Shown piece by piece: positions 19,108-28,155 of a stretch of DNA of 28,155 nt. Below the pieces are notes generated by a model, which saw only the letters and a list, made by a program, of their open reading frames with translations, had not been told where the DNA came from and did no database searches. Source of the stretch: Phoronis ovalis (taxonomy: Eukaryota; Phoronida; Phoronidae). The DNA lies in assembly GCA_028565635.1 (NCBI GenBank), contig JAOXYB010039617.1, positions 1-28,155 on the forward strand. The letters run 5' to 3'. Position 1 is the stretch's first letter. Every line of letters starts with the position of its first letter. The translations under genes were made by a program, and so were the position numbers.

Positions 19108-19355
19108 TTAAAAGTGTCGTATCATGTGTGAAAATGAGTCTTTTCGTTGTATTCCTGTAAAAGCATTACTTATCAATGCAGAAAGATGGTTCTTGCTCAC
19201 TGACGCCTTCTTGGTGCTTCTAGTTTCTTTATTCAATTCATCTTCTATTCTAGCTATTCTAGCATCTTGAGGGTTTGTTGACATTACATTTATTGTGGAT
19301 ATGTGTCCATTGTAGTTTTGAGAATAAATAAAAAACACTCTGTTACAATGCGTTG
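19108..19355 (-). CDS. LSDG gene, coding exon 2
   Basis: Acceptor TTTCAATTTACAG (minus strand, cut after 19356) leaves two bases that complete the codon split by the donor at 19737. The joined frame continues THCNRVFFIYSQNYNGH, ISTINVMSTNPQDARIARIE and DELNKETRSTKKASVSKN to MIRHF and TAA. The N-terminal part is beta-like with aromatic residues; the C-terminal part is charged and helical. A decayed relative at 7710-7800 keeps the helical segment, with conserved DE and basic residues. No known domain is recognised. Confidence 0.55.
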
Positions 19356-19737
19356 CTGTAAATTGAAAGTAAAACATGTTTTATTCTTCCATCGTTTGGT
19401 GACATTATTAAATAAAGTATTGTGACGATTACAAAATCCTGCTTGCTTTAGTTGCTTGTAATTAATTTATGTTGCTAACATAAATAAGATTGGAATGTAC
19501 AGTGCATTAAGCGGATAATCATAATAGTAATAGAAAATGTCTGGAATGAAATCATTTTGTCCCATTAATTATATTCTGATAGTACTTAATTTTCAATTAT
19601 TTCACTTAAAAGTGTTTAAACTGCTGTGACGTTCCGGCTATTTCCAAATAATATTTCAAAAATTAAGAAATCAATGGATTATTACCTTTATCGTTGATAG
19701 ACATAGTTGCTATCCACTGGAACCTCGTACCGGTTAC

Positions 19738-19942
19738 CTTCGAGAACTGTTGTATAACCATTGCGTTGAAATCTTCCATGTGAGCGTATCTGTCTGATTT
19801 CATGTTGTTTCAGATAGATTATTGTACCATCTGAAAGTTTTACGCGTAGTGGACAACCGTTTAGCAGAGTTCCTATAAATGTCGGTCTATCATACGAACC
19901 ATAGAATCTATATTTATCTACAAAGTTATATTTGTTAGACAT
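19738..19942 (-). CDS. LSDG gene, coding exon 1 (150-residue product)
   Basis: ATG at 19942 (context GACACAATGTCTAA, like copy C) starts MSNKYNFVDKYRFYGSYD. It continues RPTFIGTLLNGCPLRVKL, SDGTIIYLKQHEIRQI and RSHGRFQRNGYTTVLE. Donor GAAG|GTAACC at 19738/19737 is in phase 1 and joins the acceptor at 19356 in frame (382-base intron), giving about 150 residues. Without splicing the frame runs only to TAA at 19688. The GGTAAC donor is also present after the plus-strand paralogue at 8.0 kb. No signal peptide; one cysteine in this exon. The alternating pattern suggests a small beta-rich domain. Family not recognised. Confidence 0.58.
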
Positions 19943-20180
19943 TGTGTCAAATTGTACGCATTTGATGCGAGCACTTTAAATTATAGAATTTGTTGAAAAG
20001 TGTTGCAAGAGTTCTGAAGAAATTGGCAAAGTTTGACTTTAAATACTGTCACAGTTGGAAAACCCTTGCTAATAGTAGAGAATTTTTGTTTGCTTACCTT
20101 TTTTGTCATGGCGATGATAACATTGCATCAGCAACTAATGAAATGCTCCAATACGATTACCAGTATTACTTTCATTGATG
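19943..20180 (-). promoter_or_regulatory. 5' leader of the LSDG gene, possible small intron
   Basis: A strong minus-strand donor AAAAG|GTAAGC lies at 20098/20097, and an acceptor TTTCTTCAG ends at 20014. This would make an 84-base leader intron, short but possible. The plus strand is open for 62 codons (19990-20178), but it overlaps these signals and has no paralogue, so I treat it as a shadow. Confidence 0.35.
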
Positions 20181-20581
20181 TATAGAATAAAAATGTACTA
20201 AACAGTATATGTACTGTTGCTACGAATCCGTTTCATGTGTGCTTATGAAGCTTCTTTTAAGTATAGTCTATGTCGTGGCAGAATACATATGGGTGCCATA
20301 TTATTTAAGATAGATGAGTTGATATTAAAAAATGGCACCTTAATAAAAATAGAGTTTCTTGTATGACCATGTCCACTGGGATCTTATATAATACTAAAAG
20401 GTATGAAAGTAATTTACGGCAAAATTGTATGTTTATTCTATATAGAGAAGAGTTCACAATAGTGCGCTTGGACAGTTTTTGTCTACTAGGTCCAAACGTA
20501 GTTCACAGTTAAATGCAGAATGCACGCTAGCTGTTTGACAACATGGCGTATTTTAGTGTTAAATGACAAAAATGTGAGCAG

Positions 20582-20838
20582 CTCATATCTAAAACCAGCC
20601 GAAGTTCAGCTAGCCTTCACGCATTCTCAATAGCATAATATCCATACAATGAACCTTCAAGAGTGCATTTTGGATTTTATGCTAGATGTGCTTTTGAATT
20701 TTTTATTAAGTTATCTAGATATGGTGGTATAAGAAGCGGAATAGTCAAGGAATAATCAGAAGCAAAAATTTGGGTGGAATTCATTTATTTAATTAAGAAA
20801 ATAAGTGTTTTCGAACTTCGGCTGGTTTGAGATATGAG
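20582..20838. mobile_element. Inverted-repeat element with 26-bp arms
   Basis: Arms 20582-20607 and 20813-20838 are reverse complements at 25 of 26 positions (CTCATATCT.AAACCAGCC then GAAGTTC). They enclose 205 bases of AT-rich sequence without a frame. The size and symmetry suit a MITE or the foldback part of a larger element. No target duplication was identified beside the arms, so these may be subterminal. Confidence 0.5.
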
Positions 20839-20839
20839 G

Positions 20840-20975
20840 TGGTCAGGACCCGGAGGCTGTCCATAGTAGGGTCATGCTTGCATGCAGGACTAAGGGAGTT
20901 GAGGCCTGGGCCTCATCCCTGTAACATAAATTGGCCAAGTGCCCTCAACCCCTACGGGTTTGCTGGCCCATACAG
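20840..20975. other. GC-rich palindromic patch
   Basis: Markedly GC-richer than the rest of the window. It contains the near-palindrome GAGGCCTGGGCCTC (20901-20914), TTGCATGCA near 20879, and the hairpin AACCC-CTAC-GGGTT (20947-20960) between GGCCA and TGGCC. It directly follows the inverted-repeat element. It may be a structured element end or a small non-coding RNA; no known RNA family is recognised. Confidence 0.35.
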
Positions 20976-22734
20976 TGTTAATTGTTATTCATGATAAAGT
21001 ATGTAATTCTTCATAGGGACTAATTAAATAGTAATACTTCAAGTTGTTTGGTTTATATGGACAATAGGATAGACCTATAGGCTATCGTATTAAACCCGGG
21101 TATTGTGCAATGAGATACTGGGATATAATATTAATAACAGTTACTGTAATTTGGCTATAATTTGTATAAATTGAAATAAAATTTGTAAAACTACCTTGTA
21201 CTTGGTATTCCCTGTTAGTCACTCTACACACGTCTATCTGAACTTCACTATAATTATGTACGTAACTATGGAACACGTTTTACAAATAAATGCTGTTACA
21301 ATAGTAAATTAGAAACACTGAATGATATAAACAATCGTAGGCATTTTATCGGGCACAAAATGATGAGTGGTACAGAAGCAACGGGTCCCGGGTAACAGGT
21401 AATCCGATGGTGTTGTCCTTTTGAACCAATTTTAAAAAACTACAAATCGACTGATCAACCGCTGACTAGAGCTTTTACAATTTAAAATAAACTGCGCAAA
21501 TGTCGATGTTTTTAATTGCATGATTTGCGTCCATATTCCAAAACTGTTGTTACACAGCTGTGTGGTGCAGATTGTTAAGGGTTGCGTACATTTCCATGTA
21601 CATATAATAACCATAATAATATGGAAGTATATGCATACATGTCATATATTCCGGTAATAAATAAGGAGGAGTGCTTGTCGGTATTCCGGTACAATTAATT
21701 TTTTTCGGTCATACAACTTTTTATACACAAAAGAGAAAATCGATCTCTTACGGAAATTGTCAAATGAGTCCACCAATAGCCAAAATGTTACCAATATGTC
21801 GTGATGTAAAGGTTAAATGCTGCTTTATGCATTTATTGGTCTACAGGAGCTAATTTTGTCATAGATTTGTTGACAAATTTTACGCCTAACACTTCAGCTC
21901 TTAAAATCACGCGATTTTTGTCATGTAATTATCGTCGGTCTTAACACAGATATCTAACCTATTGCATTAGGGTATCAGCTTTTCTATATGTCAAAAAATG
22001 CTATGGAATGTCTTACCTGCCTCAAAAAACCCACTGTATTTCAGTGAAATCACGCTGGATTCCGGTAAAATCGGTGTTCTTTTTCGTAACATAAAGTGTT
22101 TCAACTATTGTGCTTACCTAACAGAAATGATATGACGCTATATGGTACAATAACACAATAATATGAACCAGACTGCAGGGTCAGAGTATGGTCGAGCTAA
22201 ATATAATTATATGCCTTACATTCATCAAATTTTCTCTATTCCTCCTTTTCGCTGGCATTTTAGGTCGATTTTATTTAAAATTTAATGGGATCATTTGAGC
22301 TATATCATGCTCAAAAGTAACAATTTTGTCGTTTGTGGTTAGGTATTTTTTCCGGGAGTTGTCTTCAAAACGGAATACCAAAAAAAATTAGTACCCATGC
22401 CTGCACGAAAAATTAACTGGGAGGTGAATTTTATAATAATTCAATTGATAATTTATGTTACTGTAGAAATGAAAGGGAAAATCAAATCTGATTTAGGATC
22501 CTCTACCTACAGCTAGCATGCAAATCTATTCATAACACCAGTAACCTGAGATAGCTATCTAAAATAGGACTCTTAAACAGAACTCATACACCACGTATGT
22601 GCTAGCTAAACAGAAGCAAGGTGGCCTCAAAATATCATGTAGTTTTCAATGATATCGATAGGTGGCGATATAATGTTAGAAATTCTAGTTATACGGTTTG
22701 TCTTTTGATTCGTTATCTTCTAGACAAAAATTAG
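20976..22734. other. Gene-poor stretch, probably repeat-derived
   Basis: No supported gene. By analogy with units I and II, the lysine-rich-tail exons would be expected upstream of the module at 22921, but they are absent. The part from about 21650 to 22440 has a slightly different feel, with repeated GGTATTCCGG and GTAC/AATTTTTTT pieces near both ends, suggesting inserted repeat DNA with no clear boundaries. The plus frame at 21671-21853 has no support. Confidence 0.3.
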
Positions 22735-22905
22735 TACTAACGTTAAGCCACTCCGGAAGAAGCCCGGGGGCACATGGGTCAAATATTGAGTCCACATAGG
22801 CGAACGAAAAAATCACATGAAAAGAGGAATATTTTAATCAACCAGGCGCACACGTGGACTCACCGTTAACACAAGTAACCCCTCCGGCTGTAGAAGTTCC
22901 TATTT
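22735..22905. repeat. Foldback sequence around GAGTCCAC / GTGGACTC
   Basis: GAGTCCAC at 22788-22795 is the reverse complement of GTGGACTC at 22854-22861. Weaker pairing extends outward (CTCCGG on the left, CCTCCGG on the right, and GTTAA on both sides). It is locally GC-rich (GCCCGGGGGCACATGGG). Probably a small foldback repeat. Confidence 0.35.
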
Positions 22906-22920
22906 TATGTGGGTTATATT

Positions 22921-23638
22921 CATTGTATAGATTGCATGTGTAGGCATCTGACTGACAGGGATTGTAATAAAAAGAATGGTGTTGCTTAGGTGTATCATTG
23001 ATATTCATTGTTTGCCATTGGCATGCACATAATTATGGCCCCGTGTTAGCTAGTTTCTTCGAAACAAGCTAAATATATAGCAAATAGCACATTAGTATGT
23101 ATCTATTCATGTTTTCATACACCGCCAGATATAGTTATTATTTGTGATGTTTTCTAGCAAGTCTGTAAACTGAACATACCATTCATCAAATACACGGTCA
23201 CATATTAGATGAATGTCATGATATTATTAGTTTGTTTTAAACGTATGCATATTTTGCTATATTATAAGAACGTACATGTTGAGTCTTTGTAGTATGTTTA
23301 ATATTAAGATATCGATTTATTTTATGTATCTTTTCCCCTGTCCTCTGTATTAGGGCAAAATCGCGATTTCAAGCCATTCTACTGCAACGGCGAATTTCAG
23401 ACTGCTTTGTTAAATCAATAAAATGCTGTTTTCTTATTCGACCGTCATTGTATATTTACGGTATAGCGATAAAATTAGGTCATTGTGAACTTATGTTCAG
23501 TTTACATCCCGATTTACATGTTGTGAGAGGATTTCTGGAAACATAGCTTGGATTTGTGGATATACCACTCACGGATTATTTCATTACGATACATAGGATC
23601 CATATGGATTACTTAGAGTAACAAATAACATAAGAACG
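22921..23638 (+). promoter_or_regulatory. Promoter / first-exon module, copy III
   Basis: Closely follows copy II. Matching blocks are GACAGGGATTGTAATAA near 22954, CAATAAAATGCTGT near 23416, ACCGTCATTGTATATTTACG near 23441, TAGCGATAAAATTAGGTCAT near 23464, GGATTATTTCATTACGATA near 23574, and the donor-like AAGAACG|GTAAG at 23638/23639. The YY1-like core is altered (CCGTCAT). No long frame is present. Confidence 0.55.
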
Positions 23639-24157
23639 GTAAGTCATTATTAGATTTTTTGTCTTGGCTTTGTAGTCAAAGAATAAGTTAATGGAGCAGG
23701 TTACATAAAATGGAGTCTTGCTTTTGCTTTAGATATTATCCATGGAATTTAGACATACAAGTAACGTGTATGTATAATACAGATTTGCCTACATGTGTAT
23801 ATAAAATAATTACTGCATTTTTGAAGGTGAAAGGAGCTTCCATATTTTAATTATAATTACAACATTAGGGATTAACATGTAGAATTTGAGATCTTACATT
23901 TATAACTTTGAAATTAATTGAATATTTATAGAAATAAATGATTACCATTTTACTGGCGTATAATTACTAGCATTTCTCCGATTAAAACTTAGTTGTATGC
24001 TAAAAAAAATTACAGATATTTTTTACATAGACTATATATAACGAAAAATGAACGTTCAAGGTTATTCAACTTCCAGTCACTTCAGTGCAAATATGGTTTA
24101 AAACAGTTACTTGGCAACAGTGTATGATTTAGTATCCTTCTTGCTCAAAGATGAACG
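23639..24157. other. Presumed first intron, copy III
   Basis: AT-rich, with no exon recognised. Similarity to the other copies drops soon after the donor. Confidence 0.4.
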
Positions 24158-24469
24158 TTATATATGATACGCAACATTGGTGTCGATTGCAATTTGGAAA
24201 TACAAACAGTAGCATAGTCATATCAAACGGCCATTCCTAAATGTTTTCCATCGACATCTTTCATCATGATGCACCTCATATCCCTTGCATGCGCGAGTAC
24301 GACCAAAATGATACAGCCGGTGACTCCTGTCTTTATAATCATCGCAGTTGCAGCATCTTACAAGGTGTATATATACATGCCTATTTCATCTTCTGCTACG
24401 GTTTTCATTCACACGATATGTACAAGAATTGTCTTGGTGGCATTCTACGGTGTTTCCATCATTAGACAT
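24158..24469 (-). pseudogene. Cys-rich antisense gene, copy C (two TGA codons)
   Basis: Minus-strand ATG at 24469 (TTTGCACAATGTCTAA) starts MSNDGNTVECHQDNSCTYR. The frame has TGA as codon 28 (24386-24388), continues HLVRCCNCDDYKDRSHR, LYHFGRTRACKGYEVH and HDERCRWKT, has a second TGA as codon 84 (24218-24220), then LCYC, and ends at TAA 24158-24160. Length is 103 codons plus stop. The second TGA is CGA in copy B (16314-16316), so it arose by a C-to-T change at a CpG. Cysteines fall at about 10, 16, 39, 40, 42, 61, 72, 86 and 88. Third-position bias against copy B supports former coding. Plus-strand frames over the same bases are shadows. Confidence 0.68.
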
Positions 24470-24725
24470 TGTGCAAATATATTTTTAGAGAGAAAGACAG
24501 TTCTTGTTTTAGAATTAGAATTTTGCAAACAAATCCAAGAGTTATTTTTGAAATGTGATGTAATGTCTCCGTGAAACCTGATGGAGGTGCACCTCTCTGT
24601 TTAATGAAACTGTTGACGACAACGTGCAAATGAAAGACCAACTGCGATTGGTAGTTTTTTATGGTATTGCCTCAGGGTTGCTCCTCCAATCAAATTTAAT
24701 ATCTGTAAATATGGCGGCTATTGCA
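24470..24725 (-). promoter_or_regulatory. Promoter and 5' UTR of copy C
   Basis: Read on the minus strand from the right, this contains GCCGCCAT (plus ATGGCGGC at 24711-24718), ATTTGATTGGAGGAGC, CCAAT (plus ATTGG at 24647-24651), and a short AGAGAGGTGCACCTCC foldback. An A-rich leader runs to the ATG. The order and spacing are shared with copy B and the orphan copy I. CCAAT and YY1-like sites are typical of TATA-poor promoters; activity here is inferred. Confidence 0.55.
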
Positions 24726-26680
24726 GATATGACTATATGGTTGTTACAGTACATTCGATTTGTGCAGTACTAACGATGCGACAAGTTTTTATTCAAATGG
24801 AACCATTGCTTTTGTATTGAACTCACACACAAAATGTTGAAAGTGTAACATATGCTTAGTGTATACTTTGAATCCGTTTGTTTAACTGTAGACTATTATA
24901 CACTTTTTAAAACTGCGTTGTTTTGGGGGACAGTCTAAACTACTCTAAACTTTAACAGATTATTTCTGAGCCAACGATTTGTGTATTGCAGACACTCTTG
25001 TTATATTCCCCAGTAACTGAATGTGCATGTATCTGGCCAGAAACGAAAACTTGTACTGTCAGCAATCCAATTAGCGTATAAATAATTATTACGAAATGTT
25101 ATTTCAAAATATTCAGTTTTTCCGTGATTATGTAAATTATAATAGTGAAATTATATTCAAGACAATCACTGGGAAGTTTAAACTAATTCTTCTATCTATG
25201 GTCCGTATTATTTTGATCCGCACCAGCGACATATCGTATTGCCTTGTATGGTATCCATGCCCAAAATGTTAATAACAGTACGATAACTTTACCAGTCGTC
25301 TCACATGCACTGTCGTTTCTTTCAAGCCAGGGTACACAATTAGTATCAGGCATTTTTGATAAAATTTCGTAACGACGAGAATTATTTTAAATATAGTTTT
25401 AAACAAGTTCTGTCTCTGTCTAATAATGTTGTGTTCCGCGTTAATGGTCAACGAGTGACGTGGCTATTTTTTATTCGAAACACGTGAAGCATTGTTCGAA
25501 TTCGCTAGTGATACGCATGCTCTGTTGCTGTTGGTGATGATGAATGTGGCTTATTTTTGCCATTCGTAATATATTCTTCATAGCTTTGAAACTAATATCA
25601 TTGGCATATTACCAATATTACGCCATAATACAAAACTCCAGAACATTTTGCCGTGGTAGGAATAGCGAGTAATAATTATAACAGTGCCAAATTTTTGTTT
25701 CGCTACCATATTTTTGTTTCATTGCATTTGATGGTAGTTCACCAATGTGAAACCGATTTACAATCAACCGAATGCATGAAAGGACACTAACGCTTCATTT
25801 AGCACGCATAATTTTTTCAAAAGGTAAATTACTCTTTAGATTATCGGTCTCACAAATCTACATTAATGTGTGCTTCTATCCTTGTACTATTGCCAATGTA
25901 GCCACACACGCGATAGTTTTTTTAATAACCATACCTCGCCAGAGTCAAATTGCCACATATACTTTTCTTTTTCCACATTTATCATATTCATAACAACGAA
26001 ATTCGTTATTAGAGTTGGGTTTTAAGAGTTTTTTACCCACCGTTAAATAATTCATAATGGTACTCGTACTATATTTTTGCTTATTCTGGATATACAATCA
26101 CATATTATTGAATCCTTAAAATATTACAAAAGTTGTTCATTACATTGAAAGAAAAAAAATTGTCATAGAATGGAATAAACGGTTCTTCATTAGATTACTT
26201 TTCAAGAGATGCAGTTAATTTTAGATAATCATCATTGAAGTTGCTCAGACACGTTAAATCTTAGCTTAGATTTTATACAGTTGTTTCACATAGAATCGAT
26301 GTTAGAATAGAATGTTAAATTTAGCGATGATAGATGTACACTGGCAACATCAACTGTAGGCACACTTAGACAGCAACATCTTATTACATATCATTGGCAA
26401 TTCACAGGATAACAGTAAATGTATGTCTTGTTGAACAGCAAGTTGTTACGTAAAAATATTTTAGGAGGTTGCGGGAGAGGATACGCAGTCATGCTACACA
26501 AAATTCATGGGTTCCAACTAAATTTAGATCCGCTGACATTTTACTACCAACTTTTCTTGGTAGGCGAAATGAGGTACAATTTCTTGCGTAATTGTGTATG
26601 TGGATATACAACTAAAGTAGTGGATACAAATATAGATTGCCAATTTGCTCCGAGAACCTATCAAACAGTTTTTGCATAAT
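24559..26680. repeat. About 2-kb duplicated block, copy III (partner 5044-7130)
   Basis: Colinear with 5044-7130 (see the landmarks given there). In this copy the cysteine-rich gene and its promoter adjoin the block, so it shows the ancestral arrangement that unit I has lost. The minus-strand block that may be coding in copy I is here interrupted by a one-base deletion near 26565 and a TGA. The plus frame at 25772-25993 is broken in the partner and is not called. Confidence 0.8.
26470..26600 (-). pseudogene. Broken partner of the 6.9 kb minus-strand exon
   Basis: The minus strand keeps QEIVPH before a one-base deletion. After it, in the shifted phase, it keeps the equivalent of RKVGSKMSADLNLVGTHEF before a TGA where copy I has TGT. 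Frame loss plus a stop make this a pseudogene if copy I is truly coding. Confidence 0.4.
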
Positions 26681-27000
26681 AACCGTTTAATACTGCAAAA
26701 AAAGTTACACGCTACATAGTCCGGGACATAGTAGCAACTGGGTGCTAAATACATACGTACAGATGCTACAAATTCATCTGCACGCACCTCTCTGCACGAG
26801 CTTGTCATCAGTGCTAAAACTATTAGGAGCCTAAAATAAATTATTATTCTTTAAAATCCGCTTGGTTTCCGCAACGAAAAATGTTGTATGTATTAGTAAA
26901 TATTTAAATATTTAAATAAAGATTAACTACATCAGCAGTTTATTATTTTGACCAGTTTTAGCAATTCCAGGACAACAAAATTTCACGTCTTCATATGGAT
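26680..27000. other. Spacer
   Basis: No gene is recognised. A minus-strand frame of 94 codons reaches to 26808 but depends on the shifted phase of the broken exon. It is rich in Cys/Tyr with no support outside the duplicated part. Confidence 0.35.
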
Positions 27001-27528
27001 CATTTGTTGTATGGCTGATTGACATGTATAGATATGTTTAAATTGACGAGAATTATAATAACAAAATGGCGTTATATGTATTGTTCATGTTCGCTGTCTA
27101 GCAATGTCAAGCAGTATATTATGATCGTAAGATAAAAACCTACAGCAAAAGAACACATGATATTATGTTATATATTAGTATTTCTATTTCTGTTTTCACA
27201 CGCAGCTATAGTCACAGTGATTAGATAAATTATACTGTCTTTAAAGATTGTTTGAATATAACATCTTTAGTTTGTACACTTAAACAGTTTTTTTTTACCG
27301 GCTCTCAACACGCGGTATTCAACTTGCACTAAATCAATAAGACTACATTCTTATTAGGTCGCCATTGTACATACCATAGCGATAAAAGCAGAACTGGGTT
27401 TGAATTTATCGTGCTATACTTTTACAGAGAATTTATTTAACTTACGGATATAACATTCCCGGATTATTTCATTTGAATACATACCATTTGTGGATTATAC
27501 ACATTTGTAATAGAATACACAAAAAACG
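27001..27528 (+). promoter_or_regulatory. Promoter / first-exon module, copy IV
   Basis: The shortest and most diverged module. It keeps GATTGACATGTATAG at 27018, AATGGCGTT near 27065, CGCCATTGTAC at 27361 (YY1-like), TAGCGATAAAA at 27378, CCGGATTATTTCATTTGAATA near 27459 and the donor-like AAAAACG|GTAAG at 27528/27529. Its presence with the same antisense partner 470 bases on confirms the arrangement of modules II and III. Confidence 0.52.
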
Positions 27529-28001
27529 GTAAGAATTTGCTTAATTTATTAGTCTTGTTATCAAGCATTTCTTTGGCGTATGTATTAGTTTGAAATGCGT
27601 TGCTTGTTGTAGAGTTCAATCATATTTATTGCATATCACAATTACACGTATTATATTTGATCAGCGTTATGTTTTAGTAAAATTTGAAGGCAACATTGGT
27701 ATTTAAGTGTAGTTACAGATACAATTCTAATCATGAATATCACGAACCATAATATAAATCACACAGCATTAGAAACAGTAAGTGAGCAGCTTGTTTTGAA
27801 ACTTGTGAAACATGTTATAAGCAATTAATTTGCTTGATATTGGCAGCACTGGTAATGCTACCCTAGAAATTTACATATAAACTACTTTTTTAAACATTAA
27901 CTAGCATTAACTTCTGCTTACTACGTATTGAAAGGTACTTGAATGAGAAGCGTTGGGTGAACTTCTGTCTTTTTTTCTCATTTACTGCAGACGCTGTAGT
28001 G
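27529..28001. other. Presumed first intron, copy IV
   Basis: AT-rich with no exon recognised. It ends at the stop codon of the antisense frame D. The plus frame at 27953-28144 is antisense to D and is a shadow. Confidence 0.4.
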
Positions 28002-28155
28002 CTATCGATGACTCACATCGTCGTTATCAACTGTACTCCAGTACTCCCCACAGTAACAATCCAACGCAATTGATCCACCGCTCAAAGTTAGCCAGTGACA
28101 TCTTCTGTGATAATGTATCTCGTACCCCGCACATCTTCGAGTAGGGCGGCCAATG
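28002..28155 (-). CDS. Cys-rich antisense gene, copy D (partial, open)
   Basis: This is the C-terminal part of the family, with the N-terminus beyond the right edge. The minus strand reads IGRPTRRCAGYEIHYHRRC, then HWLTLSGGSIALDCYC, GEYWSTVDNDDVSHR and TAG at 28002-28004. It keeps RCxGYExHxxxRC and CYC of copies B and C, and has neither of their lesions in this part. It ends at the same aligned position as the TAA of copy C. One extra Pro codon lies in the GR.TR motif. This is the best candidate for a working family member. Confidence 0.6.
   Translation of the reverse strand, partial: IGRPTRRCAGYEIHYHRRCHWLTLSGGSIALDCYCGEYWSTVDNDDVSHR

Noticed and set aside
19990-20178. 62-codon plus frame with protein-like composition
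   Set aside because: It is antisense to the leader of the LSDG gene, with good minus-strand splice signals. No paralogue or plus-strand promoter was seen.
21650-22440. DNA transposon bounded by GGTATTCCGG pieces
   Set aside because: The repeated pieces occur in permuted order, not as matching inverted ends, and no target duplication is visible.
24158-24469. Selenoprotein reading of the in-frame TGA codons
   Set aside because: The second TGA corresponds to CGA in copy B, so simple CpG decay explains it. No SECIS-like hairpin was recognised.

Overview
The window looks like nuclear DNA of an AT-rich invertebrate, most plausibly a mollusc and perhaps a bivalve. No reading frame exceeds about 110 codons, coding blocks are short and flanked by GT/AG splice signals, and AATAAA signals follow stop codons. 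There is a tRNA-type SINE-like element and a short DNA transposon, and paralogous blocks are spread over both strands. The organism call is inference; nothing here identifies a species. No operon, bacterial gene, rRNA or CRISPR array was seen.

Layout. The main theme is repeated duplication. (1) A plus-strand two-exon gene end with a lysine-rich tail occurs at 1074-1459 and again at 13771-14142, with exons far better conserved than introns. (2) A promoter/first-exon-like module ending in a GTAAG donor occurs four times (4111-4700, 15041-15705, 22921-23638, 27001-27528). (3) About 470-540 bases downstream of three of these, on the opposite strand, lies a cysteine-rich reading frame of about 103 codons (16245-16552, 24158-24469, and 28002 to the window end), followed by its own promoter-like block (16553-16830, 24470-24725; a third such block stands alone at 5044-5165). 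(4) A block of about 2 kb is duplicated at 5044-7130 and 24559-26680. (5) A second minus-strand gene at 19108-19942 splices in frame to a 150-residue product; relics of it lie near 7.7-8.6 kb on both strands.

Two of the three cysteine-rich copies (B and C) carry disabling changes, and they are different changes. The copy that runs off the right edge (D) is open as far as it can be read. The picture is a fast-turning-over cluster: short genes with MS-type starts sit antisense inside what look like first introns of a repeated plus-strand gene, and copies decay separately.

Mobile DNA: a 421-base inverted-repeat element with an 8-base target duplication and a natural empty site (2870-3290), a SINE-like unit (3405-3600), and an inverted-repeat pair with a GC-rich palindromic neighbour (20582-20975). 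A unique stretch at 4700-5043 holds two CArG palindromes, a nuclear-receptor palindrome and two perfect CRE sites, exactly where the cysteine-rich gene should be in the first unit.

I do not recognise the protein families with confidence. Long stretches (1815-2190, 8600-10950, 12000-12740, 16860-17450, 18260-19050, 20975-22730) show no convincing gene.
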